Of a stretch of DNA of 64,000 bases, positions 36,706-47,136 are shown in pieces. The translations under genes and the position numbers were made by a program. How positions within the stretch are numbered: position 1 is the first letter of the stretch; each line of letters opens with the position of its first letter. The notes below the pieces were generated by a model, which did no database searches, had not been told where the DNA came from, and saw only the letters and a program-made list of their open reading frames with translations. This stretch comes from an uncultured Gammaproteobacteria bacterium (GTDB taxonomy: Bacteria > Pseudomonadota > Gammaproteobacteria > Steroidobacterales > XN24), in contig CAMYOC010000032.1 of assembly GCA_947259915.1 (NCBI GenBank), positions 18,523-82,522 on the forward strand, given 5' to 3'.

Positions 36706-38073
36706 TCAGACCGCCGTCTTCAGGCCGGTGGCCAGATCGATGCCCTCGGCCGCGACCCGTGCCATCAGATCAATCTCGGTCTCCTCGATGACATAGGGCG
36801 GCATAAAGTAGACCACATTGCCCAATGGCCGCAGCAGCACGCCCTGGTCCAGGCCGTGACGATAGACCTCGAGCCCGCGTCGCTGCTGCCAGGGGAACGG
36901 CTCCCGCCCGGCGCGATCCCTGACCATCTCGATGGCCAGGATCATGCCGTGCTGGCGGATCTCGCCCACGTGCGGATGATCCTGCAGATCCGCTACGGAC
37001 GCGGCCATATGCCGGGCCAATTCTGCGTTGCGACCGAGCACGTCCCGGCTGCGGAAGATCTCCAGGGTCGCCAGCGCCGCGGTGCAGCCGAGCGGGTTAC
37101 CGGTGTAGCTATGCGAGTGCAGGAATGCCTTGAGCGTGTCGTAATCGTCGTAGAAGGCGGCATAGATCGGGTCCGTGGTCAGCACCACGGAGAGCGGCAG
37201 ATAGCCGCCGGTCAGGCCTTTGGACAGACACATAAAGTCTGGCGTGATGCCGGCCTGCTCGCAGGCGAACAGGGTTCCTGTGCGGCCGAAGCCGACCGCG
37301 ATCTCGTCGGCGATCAGGTGCACGCCGTGGCGGTTACAGGCTTCGCGCAGCAGGCTCAGATAGATCGGGTGGTACATGCGCATGTTGCCGGCGCATTGCA
37401 CCAGCGGTTCCACGATGACCGCGCAGATCTCGTCACCGTGTTGCTGCAGGCATTGCTCCATGTGGGCAAACTGCCGGCGGCTGTACGCCTCCCAGGATTC
37501 TCCCTGCTCCCGGTGAAAACAGTCCGGCGATGGCACCATGAGCGTGTCCATCAGTAGCGGACGGTAGATCTCCTTGTACAGTTCCACATCGCCGACCGCC
37601 AGCGCACCCAGGGTCTCACCGTGATAACTGTTGCCGAGGGTGACAAAACGGGTCTTCCGCGAGTGCCCCTGGTTGCGCCAGAAATGAAAGCTCATCTTGA
37701 TCGCCACTTCCACCGCCGAGGAACCGTTGTCGGCGTAGAAACAGCGCGTGAGGCCCGGCGGGCTGAGCGCTACCAGCTCTTCCGACAGCCGCACTACCGG
37801 TTCGTGCGTAAAGCCTGCCAGGATCACGTGTTCCAGCGACTCGAGCTGGTCGCGGATGGCGCGGTTGATAACGGGATTCGCATGGCCGAACAGATTGACC
37901 CACCAGGAGCTGATGGCGTCCAGATAACGTTTGCCGTCAAAGTCTTCCAGCCACGGACCCTGGCCGCGGCGGATCGGTATCATCGGCAGCGACTCGTAGT
38001 CCTTCATCTGGCTGCAGGGATGCCAGAGGACCGCAAGATCGCGATCGACCAGCTGCGTGTTGTCGGAACTCAT
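36706..38073 (-). CDS. bioA: Adenosylmethionine--8-amino-7-oxononanoate transaminase
   Basis: LAVLWHPCSQMKDYESLPMIPIRRGQGPWLEDFDGKRYLDAISSWWVNLFGHA; ATG 38073 overlaps argE stop. Confidence 0.95.
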   Translation of the reverse strand: MSSDNTQLVDRDLAVLWHPCSQMKDYESLPMIPIRRGQGPWLEDFDGKRYLDAISSWWVNLFGHANPVINRAIRDQLESLEHVILAGFTHEPVVRLSEELVALSPPGLTRCFYADNGSSAVEVAIKMSFHFWRNQGHSRKTRFVTLGNSYHGETLGALAVGDVELYKEIYRPLLMDTLMVPSPDCFHREQGESWEAYSRRQFAHMEQCLQQHGDEICAVIVEPLVQCAGNMRMYHPIYLSLLREACNRHGVHLIADEIAVGFGRTGTLFACEQAGITPDFMCLSKGLTGGYLPLSVVLTTDPIYAAFYDDYDTLKAFLHSHSYTGNPLGCTAALATLEIFRSRDVLGRNAELARHMAASVADLQDHPHVGEIRQHGMILAIEMVRDRAGREPFPWQQRRGLEVYRHGLDQGVLLRPLGNVVYFMPPYVIEETEIDLMARVAAEGIDLATGLKTAV

Positions 38074-39317
38074 GGGGCCGTCGCAGCGGAGCCGGCGACG
38101 CAAAAGCGGTGGATCAGTCCGCTCAGCACATTTTCGCAGAGTTCGGCCTGTTCGAGACTCAGGAACTCGTCCGGCTGATGGGCCTGATCGATGGAACCGG
38201 GGCCCATGATCACCGTCTCCATACCCAGAGACTGAAAATAGGGCCCCTCGGTACAAAAGCACACAGATTCCCTTGCGCCGGTAACCGCCTCGCAGCTGTG
38301 CAGCAGGGGCCCTTCCTCACCGCAGAGCGGGTCCACGCCCTCGAACAGGGTCAGGAACTCTACCTCGAGCCCGCTGTGCGCAAGCCGCTCTGCCACCCGC
38401 TGGCGCAGCAGCTCGCGGGTCTCGTGCACGGTCATGCCGGGATTGAGCCGCACGTCGATATGCAGCTCGCATTCAGCGCAGATCCGGTTCGGGTTGTCGC
38501 CGCCGCGGATATAACCCAGGTTGATCGTTGGGTCCGGCACCTCGAACGCCTGTTCCCTGAAGCGGTCGGCAAATTCCGTCTGCAAGGCGCGCAGGGTGGT
38601 GATGACCTCCGCCATCCCGTCGAGCGCATTGCGGCCCAGCGCAGGATTGCTTGAATGCCCGCTGCGTCCGGACACACGGATGCCCTCCATCAGGACCCCC
38701 TTATGCTGGTATACCGGCCGCATCCCCGTGGGCTCGCCGATCACGACGTAACGCCCGGGCCGCTGCTGGCTCTCGGCCAGCGCCCGCGCGCCGCTCATCG
38801 TGCTCTCTTCGTCTGCGGTGGCCAGCAGAGTCAGCGGCGCGCTCAGGCTGCGCCCGCTGAAATCCCGCGCGGCGCGGATGGCGAGGGCGAGGAAGGACTT
38901 CATGTCCGCGGTGCCCAGCCCGTAGATGCGGTTTTGGCGACGCGTCGCGATGAACGGATCCGAGGACCAGCCGCCCTCGTCCCAGGGAACGGTATCCGAG
39001 TGTCCCGAGAGCACCAGTCCGTCCTCGCCGTCGCCGAGCCGCGCAAGCAGGTTGAATTTTCCCTCCCGCCCCGCCACCGGCAACAGCGACACCGCGAAGC
39101 CGATACCCTCGAGCCAGTTGCCGAGATGCTCGCAGACGCGGCGATTGCTGCTGTCCAGCGCCGGCTGGACGCTGCTGACCGAGGGCTCGGCCACCAGTGT
39201 GGCGATCATGCTTTCCAGATCGGGTAGCCGCTTGTGCATGGGACCGATGATGGTCAGCCAGACGGACTGGCGCAAGTCTTTACCTGTCACAGGCCGGCGG
39301 GGCATGATGCTGCGCAA
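38070..39317 (-). CDS. argE: Acetylornithine deacetylase (M20)
   Basis: LSGHSDTVPWDEGGWSSDPF; GLGTADMKSFLALAI; TADEESTMSGARAL; GEPTGMRPVYQHKG. Start uncertain; a downstream ATG is possible. Confidence 0.9.
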   Translation of the reverse strand: MRSIMPRRPVTGKDLRQSVWLTIIGPMHKRLPDLESMIATLVAEPSVSSVQPALDSSNRRVCEHLGNWLEGIGFAVSLLPVAGREGKFNLLARLGDGEDGLVLSGHSDTVPWDEGGWSSDPFIATRRQNRIYGLGTADMKSFLALAIRAARDFSGRSLSAPLTLLATADEESTMSGARALAESQQRPGRYVVIGEPTGMRPVYQHKGVLMEGIRVSGRSGHSSNPALGRNALDGMAEVITTLRALQTEFADRFREQAFEVPDPTINLGYIRGGDNPNRICAECELHIDVRLNPGMTVHETRELLRQRVAERLAHSGLEVEFLTLFEGVDPLCGEEGPLLHSCEAVTGARESVCFCTEGPYFQSLGMETVIMGPGSIDQAHQPDEFLSLEQAELCENVLSGLIHRFCVAGSAATAP

Positions 39318-39342
39318 CGATCGAATCAGGCTGGAGTCGTCA

Positions 39343-39903
39343 ATGAAGCTCGATGCCGACAGCGGCTTGCTGGACCAGGCCCGTCAGGTGCGCTCTCCCA
39401 ATCAGGATGAGCGCCCGTCCGGCTGCGAACCGGAGTTGCTGGTGATCCACAGCATCAGCCTGCCGCCCGGGGAATACGGTGGGCCGTGGATCGAGCGACT
39501 GTTTTGTAACGACCTCGAGCCGTCGGCCCATGCCTATTTCGCCGAGATCGCCGATCTCCGGGTATCGGCCCATCTGCTGATCCGTCGCGACGGCGAGCTG
39601 GTGCAGTTTGTGCCGTTCCACTGCCGCGCCTGGCATGCGGGGCTGTCGAGCTACGAGGGCCGGGAGTGCTGCAACGACTTCTCCATCGGCATAGAACTGG
39701 AAGGGACGGATCAGGGTGATTTCACCAGCGCTCAATATGCCGCGCTGATCGATGTCGTGGCTCTGCTCGACGAGACCTATCCGGGCATCAGTCCGCAACG
39801 CATCGCCGGCCACAGCGATATTGCGCCGGGACGCAAGACCGATCCCGGTCCCGGCTTCGACTGGCTGGCGCTGGGCCCGAATGCGCGCGGGCGGAGCGTA
39901 TAA
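39343..39903 (+). CDS. ampD: 1,6-anhydro-N-acetylmuramyl-L-alanine amidase
   Basis: LLVIHSISLPPGEYGGPWIERLFCNDL; RAWHAGLSSYEGRECCNDFSIGIELEGTD; AGHSDIAPGRKTDPGPGFDW. Confidence 0.95.
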   Translation: MKLDADSGLLDQARQVRSPNQDERPSGCEPELLVIHSISLPPGEYGGPWIERLFCNDLEPSAHAYFAEIADLRVSAHLLIRRDGELVQFVPFHCRAWHAGLSSYEGRECCNDFSIGIELEGTDQGDFTSAQYAALIDVVALLDETYPGISPQRIAGHSDIAPGRKTDPGPGFDWLALGPNARGRSV

Positions 39904-39933
39904 TCAGCCTATGAACCCGCCCCGCGAGCCATC

Positions 39934-40833
39934 GTGAAGCTGATCGCCCTCATCCTCGGTCTGATTTTGGAGCGCACCGCGACCCGGTTATTGTCGCTGC
40001 GCGAGCCCCGGGGCCTCGATGGATATTTCGATCGGTGTTTCCGCCTGTTGCAACGGCGGCGGGGCATCGCGGCCCTGTTGCTGACGGTGTTGATCGTGAT
40101 CGTGCCGGTGCTGCCCGTGCTGCTGCTGATGGTGGCACTCGGTGATGCGCTGATGGGCGTTCTCGCGGTGGGCTTCGCCGCCGTGATTCTGGTCTTCAGC
40201 CTCGGCCCCCGGGATCTGGGCCGCGAGGTGGATGACTATCTGGCCGCGATGGAGGCCGGTGACGAAGAAGCGTCCCGGCGTCTGGCCAAGGAGTTGGTGG
40301 AGGCGGATGTCGCCGGCAGCGAGGGACGTCGCGTGCTGGCGGTGGAGGAGGCGGTGCTGGCCCAGGCCAATAACCGCATCTTCGGCGTGATCTTCTGGTT
40401 CATGTTGCTTGGCCCCAGCGGCGCCTGGCTGTTCCGGGTCGCGGATCTGATGCGGCGCCGGGCGGTCTTCAAGGCCATGCGGTTGCGTGCCGCTGACGAG
40501 CCCGATCCCGGTTATCTGCATGCGGTGCAGTCGGTATACGGCGTGCTGGCCTGGCTGCCGGCGCGACTGCTCGCCCTCAGCTACGCCATGGCCGGCAGCT
40601 TCGAGCACGCGATGTCGGATTGGCGCGGCTACTATGACACCTGTTCCGATAAGTTCTTTCACGTCAATGACGAGATCCTCGCCTGTGCGGGTCGTGGCGC
40701 CATCGGTAACCTCGCGACAGAAGGCGGCGTCAGCGTCGAGCCGGTCCGGGCTGCCATGCGGCTGGTCAGCCGCACGCTGCTGATCTGGGTCACGGCCATC
40801 TCCCTGCTGACGGTTTTCGGCTACGCCATATGA
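39934..40833 (+). CDS. ampE: AmpE-like regulatory membrane protein
   Basis: MKLIALILGLILERTATRLLSLREPRGLDGYF...; four TM segments; adjacent to ampD. Confidence 0.85.
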   Translation: MKLIALILGLILERTATRLLSLREPRGLDGYFDRCFRLLQRRRGIAALLLTVLIVIVPVLPVLLLMVALGDALMGVLAVGFAAVILVFSLGPRDLGREVDDYLAAMEAGDEEASRRLAKELVEADVAGSEGRRVLAVEEAVLAQANNRIFGVIFWFMLLGPSGAWLFRVADLMRRRAVFKAMRLRAADEPDPGYLHAVQSVYGVLAWLPARLLALSYAMAGSFEHAMSDWRGYYDTCSDKFFHVNDEILACAGRGAIGNLATEGGVSVEPVRAAMRLVSRTLLIWVTAISLLTVFGYAI

Positions 40834-41702
40834 GCCGTTCCCGGGCGCTCCACCCGGTCGCACCGGTCCGTACACTGTTCGCTGCGTTTCTGTTTGTCGC
40901 GACCCTGGGCATTCCTGTCATCGCCGATGTCCCGGCCCGGCGCGTTATCACCCTGGCGCCACATCTGGCAGAGATGGTCTTCGCCACGGGTGCGCAAGCG
41001 GCCCTGGTCGGGACCGTGGAGTACAGCGATTATCCGGCAGCGGCTCGTGCTATCCCCAGGGTCGGTGACGCGTTCCGGCTCGATCGGGAACGCATTATGA
41101 GTCTGCGACCCGACCTGGTACTGGCCTGGGATGGCGGTACGCCGGTCGCGGTGATCGAGCAACTGCGCGGCGATGGCCATGCGGTCGTGGTGATCGGCGG
41201 TGACACCCTGGGGTCGGTCGCCGAGGCGCTGGAACAGATCGGACGTTTGACCGGGAGCGAAACGACTGCGTCGTTACAAGCGGCCCGTTACCGCGACGAG
41301 TTGGCGGCCCTGCGCGAGCGCTACCACAGCACCGCGATCCTGCCCACGTTCTTCCAGATCTCGGAGCAGCCGTTGTATACGGTCACCGGCCAGCAGATCA
41401 TCAGCCAGGCCATCGATCTGTGCGGAGGGCGCAATGTGTTTGCCGAACTGCCCGGGCTCGTGGCCCAGGTTTCGGCCGAGGCAGTGGTGGCGGCCGATCC
41501 ACGGGTCATGCTCGCTACGGCCGGCGCCGGGGATGATCCGCTGGCCCGTTGGCGCAGATTCCAGGATATGGCAGCCGTCAGTGCGGGCCATCTGTATCTG
41601 GTGGATGGCGATCTGGTGTCGCGCCCGGGGCCGAGGCTGCTCATCGGGGTCAGCCAGATCTGTGAGTCTCTCGAGGCGTCGCGCGGCAGATCCGACGATT
41701 AG
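40830..41702 (+). CDS. btuF: Periplasmic cobalamin-binding protein, BtuF-like
   Basis: RVITLAPHLAEMVFATGAQAALVGTVEYSDYPAAARAIPRVGDAFRLDRERIMSLRPDLVLAWDGG; next to btuB and cobO. Confidence 0.85.
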   Translation: MSRSRALHPVAPVRTLFAAFLFVATLGIPVIADVPARRVITLAPHLAEMVFATGAQAALVGTVEYSDYPAAARAIPRVGDAFRLDRERIMSLRPDLVLAWDGGTPVAVIEQLRGDGHAVVVIGGDTLGSVAEALEQIGRLTGSETTASLQAARYRDELAALRERYHSTAILPTFFQISEQPLYTVTGQQIISQAIDLCGGRNVFAELPGLVAQVSAEAVVAADPRVMLATAGAGDDPLARWRRFQDMAAVSAGHLYLVDGDLVSRPGPRLLIGVSQICESLEASRGRSDD

Positions 41703-42262
41703 TCGCTGCCGCGGCCGCGATCATGGCGCCACAAGACTTCCTGCCCGCAGTCCCGCCGCGCCAGCACCCGCGCGATAACGAAGAGCAGGTCCGAGAGCCG
41801 ATTGAGATAACGCACAAGCTCCGGATTGACCGGCTCGTTTGAGGCCAGGTTCAGCACCCGGCGTTCGGTGCGGCGGCAGATGGTCCGGGCCATATGACAG
41901 GCCGCGGCTGGCGCGCCGCCGCCTGGCAGGATGAACTCCTTGAGCGGCGGCAACGATTCGTTGAACCGGTCGAGCTCATGCTCCAGCCGCTCCACATCGG
42001 CCGCGCTCACGACCTCGCTGCCCGGGATGCACAACTCGCCCCCCAGATCGAAGAGATCGTGCTGCACCTCGGTCAGACAGGCTCCGATCGGCTCCGGGAC
42101 CTCGCCGCTGGCGAGGACCACGCCGATGGCGCTGTTTAGTTCGTCGGTACAGCCATAAGCCTCGACCCGCGGATGGTCCTTGGCGACCCGGGTGCCGTCA
42201 CCCAGACCCGTGGTGCCGGTATCGCCGGTCCGCGTGTAGATCTTGCTGAGCCGATTGCCCAT
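41699..42262 (-). CDS. Cob(I)yrinic acid a,c-diamide adenosyltransferase (PduO type)
   Basis: SKIYTRTGDTGTTGLGDGTRVAKDHPRVEAYGCTDELNSAIGV; RRTERRVLNLA...YLNRLSDLLFVIAR. Confidence 0.95.
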   Translation of the reverse strand: MGNRLSKIYTRTGDTGTTGLGDGTRVAKDHPRVEAYGCTDELNSAIGVVLASGEVPEPIGACLTEVQHDLFDLGGELCIPGSEVVSAADVERLEHELDRFNESLPPLKEFILPGGGAPAAACHMARTICRRTERRVLNLASNEPVNPELVRYLNRLSDLLFVIARVLARRDCGQEVLWRHDRGRGSD

Positions 42263-42283
42263 GTCGTGTTCTCCGGTCTGTGC

Positions 42284-44107
42284 CTAGTAGTCGTAGGTCA
42301 GGGTAGCGTATACACCGCGACCGGCGGTGTTGTAGCCCGCCGGGAGTTCGTAATCCTTGTCCAGCAGATTTTCGACCTTCGCGCGCAGGTTCAGGTGGCG
42401 CGACAGCTGAGCCCGGGCCGACAGGTTGAGCAGGGCATAACCGGCCAGGGTCTGATCGCCGAAATCCAGTCGATCATCGGTAGTGAGAAAATTCAGCCCG
42501 ATTTCGTGAGCACCGATCTGACGGACGATAGTGAGGGTGAATAAGTTGTCTGCCCGTCGCAACAGCTTTTCGCCGGTAGTCCGGTCTCGCGGGTCCTGGA
42601 CGGTGGCTTCGCCACGGATCTGCCAGTGCTCGCCCCGATACTCATAGGCCACCTCCGTGCCGGTGATCCGTGCCTTCTCCACATTCCGATTCTCGCCGAT
42701 AAAATTGGCCGGGTCGGTAAACACGAACTCGATCAGGTCCTTGATCCGGTTCTTGAAGGCTCCGATCCGCAGCGTCTGGCGATCGCCGATACGCTGGATA
42801 AAATTGAAGTCCCAGCTTTGGGAAATCTCCGGGTCGAGGCCGGGGTTGCCGCCGAAGCCGTACAGGTCGAGACTGCTGGGCGCCCGGAACGCACGCCCGG
42901 CACTGGCGGTAAAACGCAGACCGCGTCCGAGGTCGAGACCGTAATCCAGGTTCCAGCTGTTCTCGGCACCAAACACCTCGTGGTCGGTGCGCCGCACTGC
43001 GGCGACGAAGCGATGGCGGCCGAGTTGGCCGATGGATTGCAAATAGAGCGCATCCACATCCTGATGTACATCGCCGCTGCCGGGCCGCTTCTCCAGCGGC
43101 GTGCCGAAGATTGTGCCGGAGGTCTGCTCGCGGCTGCCGTTGAAGCCTGCGACCAATTCCAGCCACGGCCGGAGCGTAAAGTCGTTTTGCCAGTCAAGCT
43201 CGTAGCGGTCGGTGCGGGTAAAGTCCGACGGATTAAACGCGCCGCGCCCCTGGTCGATCTTGTCGATGACCCGGCTTAAGGCCAGACGCGTCTGCCAGGC
43301 GTCGGTGGGGTCGGCTTCAAGCCTGAGTTCCCCCATGCTGTCGGTGTATTGCTGGCGCACCGGCAGCAGAAAGAAATCCGCATATTCCGTGGTGCCATGA
43401 GCGCGCCAGTAGCGGGCGCTGAGTCTGGCCTGGCCGAGTTCTGTCTGGCCCCATCCGTCTATGGTCAGGTTGTCGTAGCCGGCGTCGTCATCGCTGGCCT
43501 TGAACGTCGGAAAGCCATCCGTATCCAGCCATGAGACGTTGACCCCACCTGCCGCAACGTCGCCGGCCAGCGCAAGTTCGCCCGCTGCCTTGCGCGTGCC
43601 GTACCGGCCGCCACCGGATTCCGCTCTGGCCCGGACCCCGCTGGTATCTTTGCGCGTGATGATGTTGATCACGCCGCCAACCGCTTCGGAGCCATAGAGC
43701 GCGGCGCGCGGGCCCTTTACGATCTCGATGCGTTCGACGATATCCGGTGAGACGTTTTGTATCGCGGCCGCGCCGGTGGTGCCGGCGTTGATGCGCACGC
43801 CGTCGAGCAGTACCAGCGTGTGATCGCTCTCGGCGCCGCGGATAAACACCGATGTGACCTGGCCTGGTCCGCCGTTGCGCGCCACTTCGATGCCGCCGTG
43901 GAAACGCAGCAGCTCGGCCACGTCCACTGCCATACTGCGCTCGATTTCGGCGCGATCGATGATCGTCACCGGTGCCAGGGTGTGCTCGGCGGAGACAGAA
44001 GTCCGGGTCGCGGTCACGACGACCGGCGCCAGCTCACGCCGATTGTCCTCGGCGGCCGCCGGCAATACGGCCAGCAGCGCAACGGCGAGAGGGATCAGTC
44101 TGCGCAT
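42284..44107 (-). CDS. btuB: TonB-dependent vitamin B12 receptor BtuB-like
   Basis: TonB box region, plug (VTSVFIRGAESDHTLVLLDGVRINAGTTGAAAIQNV), C-terminal aromatic YATLTYDY; ATG 44107 with GGAGA RBS; cobalamin riboswitch upstream. Confidence 0.9.
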   Translation of the reverse strand: MRRLIPLAVALLAVLPAAAEDNRRELAPVVVTATRTSVSAEHTLAPVTIIDRAEIERSMAVDVAELLRFHGGIEVARNGGPGQVTSVFIRGAESDHTLVLLDGVRINAGTTGAAAIQNVSPDIVERIEIVKGPRAALYGSEAVGGVINIITRKDTSGVRARAESGGGRYGTRKAAGELALAGDVAAGGVNVSWLDTDGFPTFKASDDDAGYDNLTIDGWGQTELGQARLSARYWRAHGTTEYADFFLLPVRQQYTDSMGELRLEADPTDAWQTRLALSRVIDKIDQGRGAFNPSDFTRTDRYELDWQNDFTLRPWLELVAGFNGSREQTSGTIFGTPLEKRPGSGDVHQDVDALYLQSIGQLGRHRFVAAVRRTDHEVFGAENSWNLDYGLDLGRGLRFTASAGRAFRAPSSLDLYGFGGNPGLDPEISQSWDFNFIQRIGDRQTLRIGAFKNRIKDLIEFVFTDPANFIGENRNVEKARITGTEVAYEYRGEHWQIRGEATVQDPRDRTTGEKLLRRADNLFTLTIVRQIGAHEIGLNFLTTDDRLDFGDQTLAGYALLNLSARAQLSRHLNLRAKVENLLDKDYELPAGYNTAGRGVYATLTYDY

Positions 44108-44227
44108 CGAGGTCTCCGGCTGCGTGCACGCCCGCACGCAACATACCGATCAAAAACCGGTTGCGGAGGCGTCAGCGGCAGATGCAACAGAGACTCTGCC
44201 CGGTCAGTCCGCCCCACGCGGATCCGG

Positions 44228-44455
44228 TCGTGTCCTGTCGGGCCGGTCTCCGGGCTTACGAGCGGGGCTTACGCCCCGGTCACGTCGCCTTCCCGCCCGT
44301 ACGGGGCAGTGGCTGCGGCTGCATGAGCCGACGATGACGCGACCTTGACTCGATTACCGTTGCGGGGGCAGCGCCGGATTATCCCTGGGAGGATCACCGG
44401 CTTCCCGTTATCCCGACACGTTTCGTCGGGAGCACCCGAGCAGGTGCTGGCACTC
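44228..44455 (-). promoter_or_regulatory. Cobalamin (AdoCbl) riboswitch upstream of btuB
   Basis: Minus strand contains CGGGAAGCCGGTGATCCTCCCAGGGATAATCCGGCGCTGCCCCCGCAACGGTAATCGAGTC ... GCCACTGCCCC...GGGAAGGCGACG ... AAGCCCGGAGACCGGCC (B12-box). Confidence 0.9.
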
Positions 44456-44540
44456 TAGGCAGCGCGGCCAGGGCTGTCAACCGGCGCTGGCGGCTCTGCT
44501 ATCGATTAGAATCAGAGTCTCCACTGCCACCGGCAACATC

Positions 44541-45302
44541 ATGCAACAGAGTCCATATTTGATCGCAGCGCTGGAGGCTGCCCGCGCGGCGGCCGACGTG
44601 ATCCGCCACTACTACCGGGGCCAGCTCGAAGTCAGCCTCAAGGCCGACAACAGCCCGGTAACCCGCGCTGACGTGGAGGCGGAGCAGGTCATCCGCAAGA
44701 CGATCTCACTGCGTTTCCCGGAACATGGTTTCTATGGCGAGGAGACCGGACGGGACGACAGGGATTCGGACTTTCTTTGGCTGGTAGATCCTATCGACGG
44801 CACCAAGAGCTTTGTGCGCCGCTATCCATTCTTCTCGACTCAGATCGCGCTGATGCAGCGGGGGCGGATCATCCTGGGCGTGTCCAGCGCGCCCGCCTTT
44901 GAGGAGATCGCCTGGGCCGAAAGCGGCGGTGGCGCGTGGCTCGACGGCGAGCCGATACGGGTGAGCGAGATCGACCGTCTGGATCAGGCCGCCGTCTCCA
45001 CCGGCAATCTGCGCACGCTGGCCAGCGGTGACCGTTGGGCGGGGTGGGGCGAGGTCGTGTCGCGAGTCGACCGCATCCGTGGCTACGGCGACTTCTATCA
45101 CTACCATCTGCTGGCCTCCGGCCGCATCGACGCGGTCGTCGAGTCCGACGTGAATATCCTCGATATCGCCGCACTGTCGCTGATCGTGGAGGAGGCCGGG
45201 GGTCGTTTTACCGACCTGCAGGGCGCCGCACCGGGTCTGGAAACCACCAGCGTGCTGGCCAGCAACGGGCGCTTGCACGAGGCTATCCAGCGTTTCCTGT
45301 GA
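44541..45302 (+). CDS. Inositol monophosphatase family protein (histidinol-phosphatase-like)
   Basis: GEETGRDDRDSDFLWLVDPIDGTKSFVRRYPFFSTQIAL; NILDIAALSLIVEEAGGRFTDLQG. Confidence 0.85.
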   Translation: MQQSPYLIAALEAARAAADVIRHYYRGQLEVSLKADNSPVTRADVEAEQVIRKTISLRFPEHGFYGEETGRDDRDSDFLWLVDPIDGTKSFVRRYPFFSTQIALMQRGRIILGVSSAPAFEEIAWAESGGGAWLDGEPIRVSEIDRLDQAAVSTGNLRTLASGDRWAGWGEVVSRVDRIRGYGDFYHYHLLASGRIDAVVESDVNILDIAALSLIVEEAGGRFTDLQGAAPGLETTSVLASNGRLHEAIQRFL

Positions 45303-46084
45303 CGGTCCCGATCTACTGGGTGGATGCGTTCGAGGAGGGGCCGTTCACCGGCAACCCTGCCGCCGTGTGTCTACTCGAACACTGGCTCGGCGACGACCTG
45401 ATGCAGGCCATCGCCCGCGAGAACAATCTCTCGGAGACCGCGTTCCTGGTCCCGGCCGACGATGGCTGGCAGATCCGCTGGTTTACGCCGGCAGCCGAGG
45501 TGGCGCTGTGTGGTCACGCCACCCTGGCCAGCGCCGCGGTGATCAGCCGCTTTGTCGATCCGCAGGCCAGCCTGATCCGTTTTCACTCCCGATCAGGGCA
45601 GCTGCAGACGCGCTGTGACGGGGAGCGGTTTGTGCTGATATTCCCGTCGCGGCCGGCCAGCCCGAGCGCCGCCCGCGCCGAGCTTGGCGAGGCTCTGGGC
45701 GCCGCACCGGAGCAGGTCCTGTGTGCCGATTACTACCTTGCCGTTTTTGCCGCCGAGGATGAGATTCGCGCGCTCCATCCTGACTTTGAGGCACTGGCGG
45801 CCCTGGGCAGGACCGGCGTGATCGTTACGGCGCCGGCCGCGGATCCAGGGCTGGATTTTGTCTCCCGCTTCTTCGCCCCGGCGGTCGGCGTGGATGAGGA
45901 TCCGGTCACCGGCTCCGCCCATTGCACCCTGATCCCGTACTGGGCCGGACGGCTCGGCAAAGAGGAGCTCACGGCGCGACAGCTCTCGGACCGGGGCGGT
46001 AAATTGTTTTGCGGCCTGCGCGGTGACACGGTGGAGATCGGCGGCCGCGCGCGGCATTACCTGAGGGGCGAACTCGAGATCTGA
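45299..46084 (+). CDS. PhzF family isomerase
   Basis: VTVPIYWVDAFEEGPFTGNPAAVCLLEHWLGDDLMQAIARENNLSETAFLV; EDPVTGSAHCTLIPYWAGRLGK; GTG 45299 overlaps upstream stop. Confidence 0.9.
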   Translation: MTVPIYWVDAFEEGPFTGNPAAVCLLEHWLGDDLMQAIARENNLSETAFLVPADDGWQIRWFTPAAEVALCGHATLASAAVISRFVDPQASLIRFHSRSGQLQTRCDGERFVLIFPSRPASPSAARAELGEALGAAPEQVLCADYYLAVFAAEDEIRALHPDFEALAALGRTGVIVTAPAADPGLDFVSRFFAPAVGVDEDPVTGSAHCTLIPYWAGRLGKEELTARQLSDRGGKLFCGLRGDTVEIGGRARHYLRGELEI

Positions 46085-46086
46085 GG

Positions 46087-46851
46087 TCAGGCGTCGAAAA
46101 AAATCCGACGGGATCCCGTCTCCAGCATGCGTATCGGCAGGCCGTAGAGTTCGCCCAGGTTCTGTTCATTCAGGACTTCAGTGGTGGCACCGAGCAGCCA
46201 GCGGCCATCGCCAAAGAGCAGCAGACACTGGTCACAAAAGCGCGCGGCCGCGTTCAGGTCATGCAGGCACGCGACCACACAGCGGCCCTGATCCGCGCGC
46301 TCCCGCAAGATATGCATGACCCCGAGCTGATACTGCGGGTCCAGGTGACTGGTCGGCTCATCGAGCAGGGCCACGGCCGGATCCTGCACCAGCAGCGTGG
46401 CCAGCGCGAGGCGCCGGCGCTCGCCGCCCGAGAGCGTATCGAGGGCGCGCGCCTGGGTGTCGCCCAGACCGACGCGCCGCAGCGCTTGCTCAGCGATGCG
46501 TCTGTCTTCGGGTCCCTCCCATTGCCAGAAATCCAGATGGGGATGACGTCCGATCAGCGCAGTCTCCATCACCGTGGCCGGGAACACATCCTCGTCATCC
46601 TGCATCAGCAGACCGACTCGGCGGGCGACGTCGCGCCGCCGCTGCCGGTTCAATACCATCCCATCGATATGCACTTCGCCGTCTGCCGGCGCGGCAAGAC
46701 CGGCCAGCGTGTGCAGGGTCGTGGTCTTGCCGGCGCCGTTACGGCCGAGGATCGCGATAAAGTCACCCGGGCCCACGGACAGGTCGAGCGCCTCGACCAG
46801 CAGCCGTTCGCCGGCGGTGACCGTTATTTCACGTGCGGTGAGATGCGTCAT
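46087..46851 (-). CDS. ABC transporter ATP-binding protein (BtuD/FhuC-like)
   Basis: Walker [42 protein letters not shown]. Confidence 0.9.
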   Translation of the reverse strand: MTHLTAREITVTAGERLLVEALDLSVGPGDFIAILGRNGAGKTTTLHTLAGLAAPADGEVHIDGMVLNRQRRRDVARRVGLLMQDDEDVFPATVMETALIGRHPHLDFWQWEGPEDRRIAEQALRRVGLGDTQARALDTLSGGERRRLALATLLVQDPAVALLDEPTSHLDPQYQLGVMHILRERADQGRCVVACLHDLNAAARFCDQCLLLFGDGRWLLGATTEVLNEQNLGELYGLPIRMLETGSRRIFFDA

Positions 46852-46881
46852 CGCAGCTGCCTTGCTGGTTTCACCATCGAC

Positions 46882-47070
46882 TCAATCGCTCCTCGACGCT
46901 TTGACCTGTTCGATCCCGTGCATTGACATCGACAGTTCCAGCAATATCGGCTGACAGCAGACCCGACAATCTTCAATCAGCGAGGCCGGCGGTGCGGAGA
47001 GGTCGATCAGTACCGTGTTCTCCTCCCAACAGAACGGGCATGCATAGGGCCATTCGGTGACCGGCTCCAT
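46882..47070 (-). CDS. CPXCG motif-containing cysteine-rich protein
   Basis: 62 aa; CPFCWEENTVLIDLS...EDCRVCCQPILLEL two CxxC pairs. Confidence 0.85.
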   Translation of the reverse strand: MEPVTEWPYACPFCWEENTVLIDLSAPPASLIEDCRVCCQPILLELSMSMHGIEQVKASRSD

Positions 47071-47136
47071 GAGCTCAGCGCGTCCGTCCAGGCAGATATC
47101 GGTAGTCCCGCCGGTCGCCGCATGTGCGCGGCGGGT

